DNA from: a virus
IMG/VR virus record: IMGVR_UViG_3300046804_001349
Location: 1-37,468 of that record
Length of the DNA stretch: 37,468 nucleotides
Strand: one strand, 5' to 3'
Each line of letters starts with the position of its first letter. Position 1 is the stretch's first letter. Positions 1 to 10,543 of this stretch are shown here, one piece after another. The notes under the pieces were generated by a model. The model was not told where the DNA came from, did no database searches, and saw only the letters and a program-made list of their open reading frames with translations. A program made the translations under genes and the position numbers.

Positions 1-3000
1 CAAACCCTATAACTAAACTTGCTGGACAAAAAACAATTCAAAAGGTTGGTATCGGCGCATCTGCTTTAGGTGGCGCTGCCCTTGGTGCTGGAATTGGCGG
101 AATGATTGGTTCAGCAGTTCCAATAGTTGGAAATGTTGTTGGAGCAATTATTGGTGGAGGTATTGGAGCAGCAGCAGGAGCAATTGGTGGATTTTTTGCA
201 TCAAAGAAATTTGCACAACAAGCAGGTCAATTAGGGGCAGCCTATGCAGTAGATTCAAAAATTGCAATGGAACAAAATAAGCAAATGCTTGATTCATTTG
301 ATATGTATTATCAAAAAAAGATTGAGGAATTAAGATTGCAGGGGAAAATTAATGAAGCAAATGATATGCAAAATAAGTATATTAGGGAAAGAGATAGACT
401 AACTGGAGCACAGGCAAAACTTCAGGGAGATATTGTTTCACAATACAACAATGCAGGCGGACTTCAAGAAGCAATGATGTCTGGAATGAAAAAAGCAACA
501 ACAGCAAAATATAAAGATAACCCAGATCAGTTGGCGTATCTAGATGTTGTTAACCAGCAAGCAGGAAACCTAAGAAGTTCTGGAGCAATTAGTAGTGGTC
601 AAGAATTTTTAATTCAAGCAAAGATGGCAAGTGGAGATATTCCTCCAGCAGTATTTAGAAGTCTTCTACAGATAGCAACAGACAATAAAGAAATTGCTCC
701 AAAGATGATGAATATTATTACTAAGTTTAGTGGTGCGACCTCCGAGTCAATTGGTGTTGCAGCACAAAATATTCTTAGTGCAAAGGGTACAGTAAACAAA
801 ACAGTACAAACAAAGTTTATTACCAAGGTCGAGGCTTTTGAAAAAGATTCCGATGCTCTTGACTTTACAAAAAATATAATAAAATTAAATAATCTTAATG
901 CGGTTATCCCATCAGATGTTATGGTTAGTTATTATGTAGATCCAAAGAATAAAGAACAATACGATAAACTCAACAAGATGCTTGATAGCATTGAAGGGAA
1001 TAAAGATTTAACTGCAAAAATTGTTTATGAAATTATGCCAGAAGTTAAAGGAACAGCGGCATTTGATGAAGCATACTTTAATACTTTAACTGAAGACCAG
1101 CAAAAGGTTTATACAACAACAATTGCATCATTAATCAATGTTCCAGAACCACAAATTATTGAGAGCGAAGATTTCAAGGCTTGGCGCAAAGAAACTGGAC
1201 CACATGGAGGAGCAGGGGTAACTGGAAGTAAATCCTATATAGTTCAAAAATATATAGAGGCTCAAGGAAATAAGGCTGTAACAGATAATGTTCAGGTAAA
1301 TACAAATGTGCCAGCAGCAACAAACGGTTCTTCTGGTGCAGGAAATCAGGTACAGGCATCACCTCTTGACGACTTAGTAAAGAAACTTAGAGATGTAAGA
1401 AAGAATCAAATCAAAGTTACTGAAGGTTGGGATGCGTCTCGCAAAGCACTAAGTAATTTATTTGGTGGCAATAAAACAATTGACGTGTTTAGTGGTATAG
1501 AAAATGATCTTAGAAAACTAGGTGGAAGCCAAGACTTTATTGAACTCATTGTTGGTATGGATCCAAAAGAATATGAAAAAAGAAAAAATTCATTATTTAA
1601 GTTTGATAATAAAGGAAATATTATTGCTCTTAAAGAAGATGCTAAAAATATTCAAGAAGCACTTAACTCAATAGCCATGGGTGACTGGAATTCAAATATG
1701 GAGGCAGAGTCTAAAACCCTTTCAGATCAAACACTTGCTTTTAATAAGTTATCAAGCCTTGGGGTTCCAGTAGCAAATGCCTATGATTTAATTTCTAATA
1801 AAACTATTGCTGCAGCAATTGCTAATGGAGTAAATGATAAAACTCTTAAGTCTCTTATTGCAAAGTATAAGGCATTAACTGCAGCACAGGAAAAGGCTGC
1901 AGCGGTTTCAGGAGTTAAAACAGATATTGCCCAATTTAAAAAAGACAGAATTCAGGAACAGAGATTAAAAGATAAGTATAGTCCAGAAACTGCTACTGCA
2001 ATTAACTCTGATGAAAACCTAAAGGCTTTAGAAAATGCCATGGCTGCACAGGAGGCCTTGGTTAAAAAGAGAATTGCAAGCGGTGCAGATAAAGAACTTA
2101 TAGTAAGTGCACAGGCGGAACTAAATAGACTTGTTACAGATTTTAATGAAAGGCTAGATCAATTAAAGAGCACAATTGGTTTTATGCAAGATATTTTTGA
2201 TAAGGGATATAGCGATGCTATGCAGGCATTTGATGTTCAAGAGCAGGCGCTTAATATTAAGTTTAACTTAGACACCAAAGAAAGTAATAAAGTAGTTAAA
2301 GAAGCACAAGACATGATTGCTGGAATTCAATATAAGATTGATGACAAGCAGGCAGCACTTAAGGGTATTGAAGATCAAGAACAAAAAATTAACGACAAAT
2401 ATGATGAAAGAATTAAAGCATTAGATGAAATTGAAAAAGCAAATTCATATATTGCTAATCAGCAAAGAGGACAGTTAACACTTGCAGAAGCCTTAACATC
2501 TGGAGATATTGCTGCAGCAGCAAGAGCAGCACAAGATATGAGAGCACAAAGTGCTGCAGATGCTATAACAAAACAAAAGGATGCCATCGAACAATCTAGA
2601 CAATATGAACTTTCTAATGTAAAAGCATACGACCCTGTATCTAAAACATTCAAATCAAGGAAAGAACTTGAAGCAGATATTAAAGATCTTGAAAATCAAA
2701 TTTTTGATATTGAGGAAAAGAAACTTGAGCCAGCACAAGAATTTATTCGTTTAAAGCAAGTTCAATTAGATAAAGATATTGAAGGTTTAACTGTACTTGG
2801 AAAAACAAAAGATGCCTGGGAAGCAATTAAGAATCAAGTAGATCTTGCTATGATTAATAGTAAATCATTTATAGATTCAATTGGAATGGCAATTACCAAT
2901 TATCAGAAATTAATTGATATGTATAAGGCTGATAAGGGTTATGTTGGAGGTATGAGCGCTTCTTCAAATCTTACTGGAACCCCAGGAGTTACTCCTACAC

Positions 3001-3725
3001 CAACACCTACCCCAACTCCAACACCTACTCCTACCCCAACACCTACTCCTACACCAACACCTACTCCTAAAACAAATCCTAATGTAGGAAACATTGATGC
3101 AGTTAATGCTCAAGTTGCTGCAGATCAAGCATCACTAATAGGGGCAATTAAGAGTGGAACAACTTCAAATGTTACACCATCCTCTATTGCTAATAATATG
3201 GCAACATCTTTGCTTGCAGATAAAGCAGCAACTGAGGCACTCGGTGGAGTTTCAGGAGTATTGTCTTCAGCAAGATATACTGGTCAAGCATTACAGTATG
3301 CTGCACAGGCTGCTGCAAAAGAATTCCAAGCAGCAGCATTGCAAAAACTTAAGCAAGCAGAAGCAGCAGCAAAAGCAACAAGAATTGGTGATGAAACTGG
3401 ATGGTTTGGATTATCTACTGGTGGAATAGTTCCTAAATACTTTACAGCAGGTGGATTTGCAAAGGGTACAGATACTGTTCCAGCAATGCTTACCCCAGGA
3501 GAATTTATTATGAGCAAGTATGCTGTAGATTCTTACGGGGTAGATAATTTAAGAAAGATTAATAATGGAGATCCAATTGGCGGAACAGTGTATAATAATA
3601 CATATACATTAACTGTAAACGCAAAGACAGATGCTAATCCAAATGATATTGCACAAGCAGTAATGTCAACAATTAGACAGGTTGATGATAGAAGGGTTAG
3701 GGGGTTAAACAGAAATGGCCGATGA
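1..3725 (+). CDS. Tape measure protein (5'-truncated by window edge)
   Basis: This is the C-terminal 1240 or so residues of the tail tape measure protein, which sets tail length and enters the host envelope during DNA delivery. The frame is open from base 3, upstream of the first ATG at 102, so the start lies outside the window. In order it shows a glycine-zipper hydrophobic stretch (bases 50-210), a long Lys/Glu/Ala/Gln-rich coiled-coil region (about 240-2950), a Thr-Pro repeat linker (2991-3069), an Ala-rich helix (3290-3390), and a C-terminal motif containing VPAMLTPGEFI (about 3478-3513). That last motif is typical of tape measure C-termini in siphophages of Gram-positive hosts. It overlaps the next tail gene by 11 bases. 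Confidence 0.9.
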   Translation, partial: NPITKLAGQKTIQKVGIGASALGGAALGAGIGGMIGSAVPIVGNVVGAIIGGGIGAAAGAIGGFFASKKFAQQAGQLGAAYAVDSKIAMEQNKQMLDSFDMYYQKKIEELRLQGKINEANDMQNKYIRERDRLTGAQAKLQGDIVSQYNNAGGLQEAMMSGMKKATTAKYKDNPDQLAYLDVVNQQAGNLRSSGAISSGQEFLIQAKMASGDIPPAVFRSLLQIATDNKEIAPKMMNIITKFSGATSESIGVAAQNILSAKGTVNKTVQTKFITKVEAFEKDSDALDFTKNIIKLNNLNAVIPSDVMVSYYVDPKNKEQYDKLNKMLDSIEGNKDLTAKIVYEIMPEVKGTAAFDEAYFNTLTEDQQKVYTTTIASLINVPEPQIIESEDFKAWRKETGPHGGAGVTGSKSYIVQKYIEAQGNKAVTDNVQVNTNVPAATNGSSGAGNQVQASPLDDLVKKLRDVRKNQIKVTEGWDASRKALSNLFGGNKTIDVFSGIENDLRKLGGSQDFIELIVGMDPKEYEKRKNSLFKFDNKGNIIALKEDAKNIQEALNSIAMGDWNSNMEAESKTLSDQTLAFNKLSSLGVPVANAYDLISNKTIAAAIANGVNDKTLKSLIAKYKALTAAQEKAAAVSGVKTDIAQFKKDRIQEQRLKDKYSPETATAINSDENLKALENAMAAQEALVKKRIASGADKELIVSAQAELNRLVTDFNERLDQLKSTIGFMQDIFDKGYSDAMQAFDVQEQALNIKFNLDTKESNKVVKEAQDMIAGIQYKIDDKQAALKGIEDQEQKINDKYDERIKALDEIEKANSYIANQQRGQLTLAEALTSGDIAAAARAAQDMRAQSAADAITKQKDAIEQSRQYELSNVKAYDPVSKTFKSRKELEADIKDLENQIFDIEEKKLEPAQEFIRLKQVQLDKDIEGLTVLGKTKDAWEAIKNQVDLAMINSKSFIDSIGMAITNYQKLIDMYKADKGYVGGMSASSNLTGTPGVTPTPTPTPTPTPTPTPTPTPTPTPTPKTNPNVGNIDAVNAQVAADQASLIGAIKSGTTSNVTPSSIANNMATSLLADKAATEALGGVSGVLSSARYTGQALQYAAQAAAKEFQAAALQKLKQAEAAAKATRIGDETGWFGLSTGGIVPKYFTAGGFAKGTDTVPAMLTPGEFIMSKYAVDSYGVDNLRKINNGDPIGGTVYNNTYTLTVNAKTDANPNDIAQAVMSTIRQVDDRRVRGLNRNGR
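2991..3069 (+). repeat. Thr-Pro codon repeat inside the tape measure gene
   Basis: A run of ACN-CCN codons encodes about 13 Thr-Pro dipeptides. At DNA level it is an imperfect tandem array with 6-base subunits and longer near-identical stretches such as CCAACACCTACTCCTAC. It separates the coiled-coil rod from the C-terminal domain and probably forms an extended, stiff linker. Such arrays can change length by slippage. Confidence 0.85.
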
Positions 3726-4353
3726 AGTAGATCCACGGTTTACGTACATGCAAACACGTAAAAAATATGAAAGACCCAGTGGAATGCTATGGTCTGAAAA
3801 TTCTGGTACCCTGATAAATGGTTTGTACATTCCTTATGGTTTAGAAGTTGGAGCAGATTCATCCCTAGAACCAGACAAAACACTGGTAGATCAATTCTTA
3901 ATGCTTACAGATGATAATAGAGCACCCTTAGATTTTTCTAATGAGCGTCTTGAAAAAAGAGAAAGAATGATTAATGGGCGTATGCGCTCATACCATATTG
4001 CAGATAAAATGAAGATAAGCACAAACTGGAATATGATCCCATCTAGATCACACGATAATATTCCTGCGTTTGATCCAGCAACTGGTTTATCTCCACAAAA
4101 GGCCTACACAACAGATGGTGGTGCAGGTGGAGCAGACATGCTTGAATGGTATGAAGCACATAAAGGTTCTTTCTGGGTATTTCTTTCATATGACAGAAAG
4201 GGTATTTTTAAGGGAACAGAAGCACCATATGACCACCTTAGACAATATAACCAACTCATAGAAATGTTTATATCAAATTTCTCATATACTGTAGAAAAAA
4301 GAGGAACAAAATTTGATTATTGGAATGTCTCTCTTACTCTGGAAGAAGTATAA
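3715..4353 (+). CDS. Minor tail protein, distal-tail-like
   Basis: A 212-residue protein directly after the tape measure gene, the usual place of the distal tail protein in siphophages. The start overlaps the tape measure stop by 11 bases and has a GGGGG-containing ribosome binding site at 3700-3704. The sequence is rich in aromatic residues (WFWVFLSY-like segments near residues 145-165) and ends in a beta-rich section, with no signal peptide or membrane segment. The stop overlaps the next start as TAATG, indicating translational coupling. Function is assigned from position; I recognise no catalytic motif. Confidence 0.65.
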   Translation: MADEVDPRFTYMQTRKKYERPSGMLWSENSGTLINGLYIPYGLEVGADSSLEPDKTLVDQFLMLTDDNRAPLDFSNERLEKRERMINGRMRSYHIADKMKISTNWNMIPSRSHDNIPAFDPATGLSPQKAYTTDGGAGGADMLEWYEAHKGSFWVFLSYDRKGIFKGTEAPYDHLRQYNQLIEMFISNFSYTVEKRGTKFDYWNVSLTLEEV

Positions 4354-7300
4354 TGTTTGAAGATAAAGACCTGCAAAATTTCTTAGAAACTTCTCCAGTA
4401 ATAAGAAATAAATCAATCATAACTGCTGAATGGAATATGAATATTCCAACTAACATCAAGCATATAGGAAACTATAGATATCGTCCAACCAAGTCTGGCT
4501 CTATTTATTCTTCTTTGCCTACAAGTTTTGATATAAACGACATTGGTAATTTTTATACAGACGCAACTGACGCAGACGTAGAGATAGATGGAACATTTGA
4601 TGACAGCGATGTGCCAACAACCCTTAGACCTAAAAAAGAAAAACTTAAAACTCTTTATTCTTTAGAAGATTGTTTTGCACAATTTAGACCTAGGTCTGGA
4701 ATTAATAAAGCAGTATTTTTTGAAAATGGAAAACTACACCATCCAAACCTAGTTATGGCAGATAGACCTAGATATTATATGCCAGATAAAGATGATAAAT
4801 TTAAATACTGGACATCATATAGAACAGAGTCTGGACAAGAATATGGAATTGCTTCACTAGTTCGTGGATCACAATATTCGATAGAAGATGCTTGTCCTTT
4901 TGTTGTTTATAAAGAAAAAATTCCAACAAACAGGGTGATTGTTAAAATGCAAACACATACTGGAACAGAAAACCTAGGTCCATTTTCTTCTCCTACAGGA
5001 TCTTTTGCAGACCCATTTTATGGAGAACTAAATCAAAAAACTCCTAGCAAATGGAAGATTCAATTTTTAAAAGAAGGAAATTGGGAAAATATAATATCAT
5101 TTGATCCAGCAGTTAAAAGAAGAGATGGTTCTTCTGTAATTAAAAGCGATGGCTATGTTGAAATTGCGTATGGTTTAATTGTTCCAGAAGAGTGGAGAGC
5201 GAACTTTGTTATAGCAGAAACATACACAACAGAACTTCTTTTGCCAGAACAGTCTGTAGTAGGTTATGCATATTTAATTAAAGAAAATGAAACAGATTTA
5301 GGAACCTACCATATTTGGAACGGTATAGATTATACTAAGTATTCCCCTAAGTACGGCTGGTATATACAAGATGAAACAGTGGATAGATTAACAAACTTTG
5401 TGACTGATGCAACATCTCCAGATGTATTTATTAATAAACTTGATGGCAAACAAAAGTTTAGAGAATTTGAATATATTAGTGGCATACGAGTTGTAGTAGA
5501 AACTATGAATGTAAAAGACTCTACATTTGATCTCCTTGAGATTTCTCCAAGATTGATTTTAAATGTCTCAGATAAAACGCTAGACTATTCTGTTAACAAA
5601 AGCGCATCTGACCTTGGACTATCTGGATTGCCAGTTGGACAATTAATTGCATCTAATGGAAGCATAGTAATATTTGATCACGATCAGGCTTTCAATTCTA
5701 ATAACTCAAATAGTATTATTGCTAAATATATTAATAGACATGTTCAGTTTAAATTTTACGAGGTTATTGTTGATGTAGATGGTTGGGACTATTACGTTCC
5801 AATTAAAACTCTATATTCAGATTCTTTTCCAAAACAAGATTTAATGACCAAGCAGGTTTCTATTTCTTTAAGAGACATGTACTGGTATCTTGAATCAATA
5901 AAGGCTCCTGAAATATTAATGACAGAGGTTTCTGTTAGTTCTGCTGTATCATTATTACTTGACCATATAGGATTTTCTAACTATACATTTAAACGAGTTG
6001 AAAATGAAAAAGAAGTAATTATTCCATACTTCTTTGTTGGGCCAGAACTTAGTGTTGCAGAAGTACTTCAAGACCTTGCTGTTTCAACACAGACAGCAAT
6101 GTTCTTTGATGAATATAATAATTTTGTAATGATGAGCAAAAATTATATAATGCCAACTGCAACACAAAGACCAACAACTTTTGCTCTTAAAGGTACAAAG
6201 GATTTTATAGAAGATAGAGAAATCAAAAATAAAAAAAATAAGCCAAAGTTGGCAAATGTTATTTCTGTATCAACACAAGAAAATTCGGTATACAACGATG
6301 GAGTAATTAATTATAGTACAAGATATATACAGCGATCTATAGGCTCTTTAAAGCAAGCAAGCCTTGTAGACAATGAAAGATACTATACATATAAGCCTGC
6401 ATTGCTTTGGGAAGTTTCTGGAACTCAAAACACTAAGTCAATAAATAATGAAGTAGCAACTCAGTCATCATATGTACTTAGTGCGATCCCTTTAAATTCA
6501 GATTTAACAGCAGATGTGCCACAGGTAAAAAACAATATCATTATTAATAATACAATGAGTCTTGGAGAGGCAGCGTACTGGATCACCAGATATAATGGAT
6601 ATTTTTATTCTCAAGGAGAAATTATAAAATATGATGCAGTTCAGTATAATGTCTCTGGTATCGGAAATGTTTGGATAACATCTACAGAAGATTATCAGTA
6701 TTACTTTTCAAAATTACCATTCAATGGAAAAATATACCCAACAGGCCTAGTAAGAATTTATTCTGAGCCAAAATATGTAGAGCAAAATGGTATAACGGTT
6801 TTACAAAATGGTGAAGTTGAAAAACATGGTCGTGGCCAATTTGGAACAAAGATTGTTGCACATAGTGCAGGCATAGCAGACTATTGGAAATCAGATGACA
6901 ATGTTAAGGGATGCTATATGTCATCTGAATATTTATTTGAAAAAGATTTAACCTTGCCTACAACAGCCGTTGCACCTTCTGGCAAACTTACTGCTTCTGG
7001 AATTTCATCAGATGCTCTTTCACGCACATCTAGCAGAAGTGGTCTTATTAAAAACTTTATGTCAACATCTTTTATAGGAGAGATCAGTACAGCAACTACA
7101 GTACAAAGTGGCACATTGCAGTCATCTGCACTATCTTTGACTGGACCAAACTTTACAACAAAAGAAAGTCCAAGAGATTTTATTTCATATGTTCATAAAC
7201 CTTTACAAGATAATAAATTTAAACATTTTGGAACTAGAATGAGAATTGTTGGTAAAATAGAAAATAGTGAAGACAGAGGACAAACATCAAACGGCTCGGC

Positions 7301-8642
7301 GACATATTATGTAGTTAAGGGAACGACCCCAGATAAAAATATAAATATATCTGGAGGTTCTGGCGGTCTTGCCTTTATGCTAAATTCATCAACAAATGTT
7401 GGATACTATTTTGAAATAGCAGCGCTTGGCGTAGGAAATTTATCTAAAGAAGAAAGAGAAAGCGTTAGTAATGTATTCTTTTATAAAATTAAGTCTGACA
7501 ATGGAAAGGCAGTTCCAATTAAACTTTGGGAAGGTCTTGGAGAAATTACAGTAGATGATGGCAAATTTACAGGCCAAGCAAGAATTGTTGCAGAAGAAAA
7601 TCCAACAGTATATGACCTTGCTGTAGAGTATGAAGACATTGGCAGAATCAGAAGATTCTATTTATATTTAAATGGTAAAATAATCAAAACCGTAGATGAC
7701 TCAGATCCATTGCCAGTATATTCAAACATTGCGTTATTTACAAGAGGCTCTTCAAGAATAATGTTTGAAAATGTTTATGCGCTATGCAATAACTATTCAC
7801 AAAATACAACATTCTCACTTGGCGCACCAGTTACATCAGCATTTGGGGATTCAGATATTGATGTCAACGAATCTTTTAGAAAGTATGCGCTGAGCGGATT
7901 AATTCAAAACACCTATCTATCTGGAATAGGAACATCTGAGCCACCTAAGTACGATATCTTTTTTGAAGAGTTTGGTAGTATTATGAGAGAAGCAGCAACA
8001 TTTAATTTTAAATATGACAAGGCTTACCCAGCATTATATGCAAAATTATCTCCAACATTTAATAAGATTAAGGGGTACGTTGTTTCTGGATTTAGAGCGG
8101 GATCATATGGTGCAGAGTTTATGATCTTTAATGCTACAGATACAGCAATCAGCCTAGATGAAACAACTGGAAACTATTTAAGAGTCCAGGGTGTAACATT
8201 TACACAACAGTCTGATAACAGACTTACGGTTGATGATTATTTTGATAAGCATTCATCAACATCAAATCCAGAATTTATTACAGAAACAACTGTATCTAAT
8301 CCATATAAGATTAAACAGGATTACCAAGATATAAAGTTAAGCAGAATGACATATGGGAAAAAGGATTTTTCTTTAAACACTCCATATATTCAGTCATATG
8401 ATGAGGCAAATAATTTAATGAAATGGCTTGTTGAAAAAATAACAAAGCCAAGAAAATCTATAGGTGTAAAAATATTTGCAATACCAACTATTCAGTTGGG
8501 AGATATTGTTACATTAGATTACGAAGAAAATGGTATTAGCCTTGCTGCACCTTCATCAAGTAGGTTTGTAGTATATAATATAGACTATACAAAAAATTCA
8601 GATGGTCCAGACATGACTGTATTTTTAAGTGAGGTGGTATGA
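4353..8642 (+). CDS. Large minor tail protein with lectin-like domain (tail tip/baseplate)
   Basis: A 1429-residue tail-tip protein. I place the start at 4353, not 4320, because the TAATG junction with the upstream stop and the GGAAGAAG sequence just before it fit coupled translation; 4320 would overlap by 34 bases without need. The N-terminal third is rich in Tyr, Trp and Asp like other tail-tip proteins. Around residues 930-1150 a beta-rich segment (RMRIVGKIE, GGLAFMLNS, FYLYLNGKI) resembles a concanavalin A/LamG-type sandwich that could bind host glycans. The C-terminus (IPTIQLGDIVTLDY) resembles ends of phage hub or tail-associated proteins. It ends in an ATGA overlap. The family-level call is firm; the domain call is inference. 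Confidence 0.75.
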   Translation: MFEDKDLQNFLETSPVIRNKSIITAEWNMNIPTNIKHIGNYRYRPTKSGSIYSSLPTSFDINDIGNFYTDATDADVEIDGTFDDSDVPTTLRPKKEKLKTLYSLEDCFAQFRPRSGINKAVFFENGKLHHPNLVMADRPRYYMPDKDDKFKYWTSYRTESGQEYGIASLVRGSQYSIEDACPFVVYKEKIPTNRVIVKMQTHTGTENLGPFSSPTGSFADPFYGELNQKTPSKWKIQFLKEGNWENIISFDPAVKRRDGSSVIKSDGYVEIAYGLIVPEEWRANFVIAETYTTELLLPEQSVVGYAYLIKENETDLGTYHIWNGIDYTKYSPKYGWYIQDETVDRLTNFVTDATSPDVFINKLDGKQKFREFEYISGIRVVVETMNVKDSTFDLLEISPRLILNVSDKTLDYSVNKSASDLGLSGLPVGQLIASNGSIVIFDHDQAFNSNNSNSIIAKYINRHVQFKFYEVIVDVDGWDYYVPIKTLYSDSFPKQDLMTKQVSISLRDMYWYLESIKAPEILMTEVSVSSAVSLLLDHIGFSNYTFKRVENEKEVIIPYFFVGPELSVAEVLQDLAVSTQTAMFFDEYNNFVMMSKNYIMPTATQRPTTFALKGTKDFIEDREIKNKKNKPKLANVISVSTQENSVYNDGVINYSTRYIQRSIGSLKQASLVDNERYYTYKPALLWEVSGTQNTKSINNEVATQSSYVLSAIPLNSDLTADVPQVKNNIIINNTMSLGEAAYWITRYNGYFYSQGEIIKYDAVQYNVSGIGNVWITSTEDYQYYFSKLPFNGKIYPTGLVRIYSEPKYVEQNGITVLQNGEVEKHGRGQFGTKIVAHSAGIADYWKSDDNVKGCYMSSEYLFEKDLTLPTTAVAPSGKLTASGISSDALSRTSSRSGLIKNFMSTSFIGEISTATTVQSGTLQSSALSLTGPNFTTKESPRDFISYVHKPLQDNKFKHFGTRMRIVGKIENSEDRGQTSNGSATYYVVKGTTPDKNINISGGSGGLAFMLNSSTNVGYYFEIAALGVGNLSKEERESVSNVFFYKIKSDNGKAVPIKLWEGLGEITVDDGKFTGQARIVAEENPTVYDLAVEYEDIGRIRRFYLYLNGKIIKTVDDSDPLPVYSNIALFTRGSSRIMFENVYALCNNYSQNTTFSLGAPVTSAFGDSDIDVNESFRKYALSGLIQNTYLSGIGTSEPPKYDIFFEEFGSIMREAATFNFKYDKAYPALYAKLSPTFNKIKGYVVSGFRAGSYGAEFMIFNATDTAISLDETTGNYLRVQGVTFTQQSDNRLTVDDYFDKHSSTSNPEFITETTVSNPYKIKQDYQDIKLSRMTYGKKDFSLNTPYIQSYDEANNLMKWLVEKITKPRKSIGVKIFAIPTIQLGDIVTLDYEENGISLAAPSSSRFVVYNIDYTKNSDGPDMTVFLSEVV

Positions 8643-9190
8643 TGACAACAGATGCAATAGCGCCATTGCCAACAGCAACTACAACAACCTCTAGCAGTAG
8701 TTCTGTAAAGATTGCAACACCAGATTTAATAATAAAAGATCAAGACATAATGTCTATTGATATTATGACAGATCTAATCTTTGAGGATATTGGCGGACAA
8801 GAACTTGCAACAATTTCTAGACATGACTTAGTTAATGGTCAAAAAATAATTTATACGCCTATTAAAAATTTAACAGATCTTTATTTACAGTATAACCCAA
8901 ATAACATATTAAGACTTCAGTCTTCAGACTCATACTTTAAGTCTTTGTCTCTTTCTATTTTAGACCATCTTCCAAAATGTGGAACTGGGTATGATCTTAT
9001 TCCAAAAGAAAATGAAACAGATAAAACAAAATGGACCAAGGTTCCAAACTGTAAATCTGTATATATTGACCCAATAAGCGGAGACCTTGTGATCAACTTA
9101 ATAAATGTAAAAGATGGGGAACAGGCAGAAATTCAAATATTAACAAGTGGTAGCATCTTTGATGATACAATATATGATGGAGGAAGTTAA
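8639..9190 (+). CDS. Putative minor tail protein
   Basis: A 183-residue protein between two tail genes, overlapping the upstream stop by 4 bases (ATGA). The second of two tandem ATG codons (8642) could also be used. The N-terminus has a Thr/Ser low-complexity run (residues about 10-22) followed by acidic beta-prone sequence. There is no signal peptide, membrane segment or known motif. Its place in the tail operon suggests a baseplate or fibre accessory; the exact role is unknown. Confidence 0.6.
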   Translation: MMTTDAIAPLPTATTTTSSSSSVKIATPDLIIKDQDIMSIDIMTDLIFEDIGGQELATISRHDLVNGQKIIYTPIKNLTDLYLQYNPNNILRLQSSDSYFKSLSLSILDHLPKCGTGYDLIPKENETDKTKWTKVPNCKSVYIDPISGDLVINLINVKDGEQAEIQILTSGSIFDDTIYDGGS

Positions 9191-10543
9191 GTGATAACTA
9201 ATACAGGAAAGAACATTTTAGCCAAGTATCTTGTTGGCCAAACGCCAGCATATGCTTCACATATTGCCGTAGGTTGTGGACCTACCCCAATAGTCTCAGA
9301 TGGAGCATTTGGAGATTATTCTGACAAAAAATCTTTAGACTTTGAAATGTTTCGTGTCCCTATTATTTCAAGAGGATTTGTTGATGACGAGGGTGTTTCA
9401 AAAATAGTATTAACTGCAGAACTACCTACGCAAGAAAGATATGAGATTACAGAGGTCGGAGTATTTTCTGCCGCTTCCAATCCTGCAGCAGGAGCATTTG
9501 ACAGTAAAAATATATATACATTTTCAGATGCAGAAGCATGGAAATATTCTTCTCAGGCTGCAGAGATTCCAACAATATATGAGCCACTGGATGATCGAGT
9601 TGTTAAAATAACAAATGCAGTTATATCTGGAACAACAATAACATATACTACAGATACAGCACATGAATTATCAGAGGGAACAAAAATATCTATTTCTGGA
9701 ATTTCTCCAATAGTGTTTAATTTATCAGATGTTACTATAGCAACAGTGCCAACACCAACAACCTTTACAATTGTAAAAGAGCCAGCAATTAGTGGTACAT
9801 ATTCATCATCTGGTTATTTAATTAACGATGTAGATACTAATATTATTAATCAAGTCTATCCAGTATTTCAAACAAATGCAGACAACAAAATATTTACTAA
9901 CTCTAATAGAGTTTCAAGATATGAAAGATGTAGATTTTTAAATAACATATATGCAATATCTGGAAATAACTCCAACATAAGTATAGATTCAAATGGAAAC
10001 CTTAATGCTGAGAGTGGATCACACTTTATTCAATTAACTGATACAGCGGTTGACTTTAGTAAAAATGCTCCAACAGATGAATTAAGACTTGCTTTTTCTG
10101 TAGTAAATAAAGTAGGTTCAGCAGTAACTCTGCCAACCTCTGTTAGAATTATTATTGAGTTTTCTTCAACTGGAACTTTCAAAAGTGGAAAGTGGGCAAT
10201 TTTTGAAGCATTAGTTGAAGGTAGTGATTATGATTTTTCTACAAATAGATATTTTGTTGTATCAAAACAACTTCAAGAATTAGTAAAAAGTTCAGAATTT
10301 TCATGGGCAGAAATTAACACAGTAAGAATATATGCATCTATTTTTAAAGATTCAAGCACAACTCCAACATCTGATTTTTATGTTTGCTTAGATGGTTTAA
10401 GACTAGAAAATGTAACATCTACTAATTCTGTATATGGACTAACTGGATACTCTGTTATGAGAACTCCAGAAGCAAAAACAATTATTAAATCGGCAAATAC
10501 AACAAACTATATTGAATTTAGATTTGCATTGGATGTACTATAA
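9191..10543 (+). CDS. Minor tail protein / tail fibre
   Basis: A 450-residue protein starting with GTG immediately after the upstream stop; GGAAG at 9182-9186 serves as ribosome binding site. The N-terminus (NTGKNILAKYLVGQ, then YASHIAVGCGP) matches my recollection of the opening of adsorption-apparatus proteins in actinophages, followed by an EITEVGVF segment also common in tail-fibre N-terminal domains. The middle contains beta-rich Ig-like stretches with repeated Gly-Thr-Thr turns, and the C-terminal 170 residues look like a beta-sandwich. It ends in a TAATG overlap with the next gene. Host-recognition involvement is inferred. Confidence 0.7.
   Translation: MITNTGKNILAKYLVGQTPAYASHIAVGCGPTPIVSDGAFGDYSDKKSLDFEMFRVPIISRGFVDDEGVSKIVLTAELPTQERYEITEVGVFSAASNPAAGAFDSKNIYTFSDAEAWKYSSQAAEIPTIYEPLDDRVVKITNAVISGTTITYTTDTAHELSEGTKISISGISPIVFNLSDVTIATVPTPTTFTIVKEPAISGTYSSSGYLINDVDTNIINQVYPVFQTNADNKIFTNSNRVSRYERCRFLNNIYAISGNNSNISIDSNGNLNAESGSHFIQLTDTAVDFSKNAPTDELRLAFSVVNKVGSAVTLPTSVRIIIEFSSTGTFKSGKWAIFEALVEGSDYDFSTNRYFVVSKQLQELVKSSEFSWAEINTVRIYASIFKDSSTTPTSDFYVCLDGLRLENVTSTNSVYGLTGYSVMRTPEAKTIIKSANTTNYIEFRFALDVL

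Noticed and set aside
2991-3069. CRISPR-like or origin-type repeat
   Set aside because: The repeat is in frame and encodes Thr-Pro dipeptides; units are too short and lack spacers.
3154-3429. 91-codon + strand frame within the tape measure gene
   Set aside because: Gln/Leu-rich shadow of the Ala-rich helix in another frame, with no ribosome binding site.
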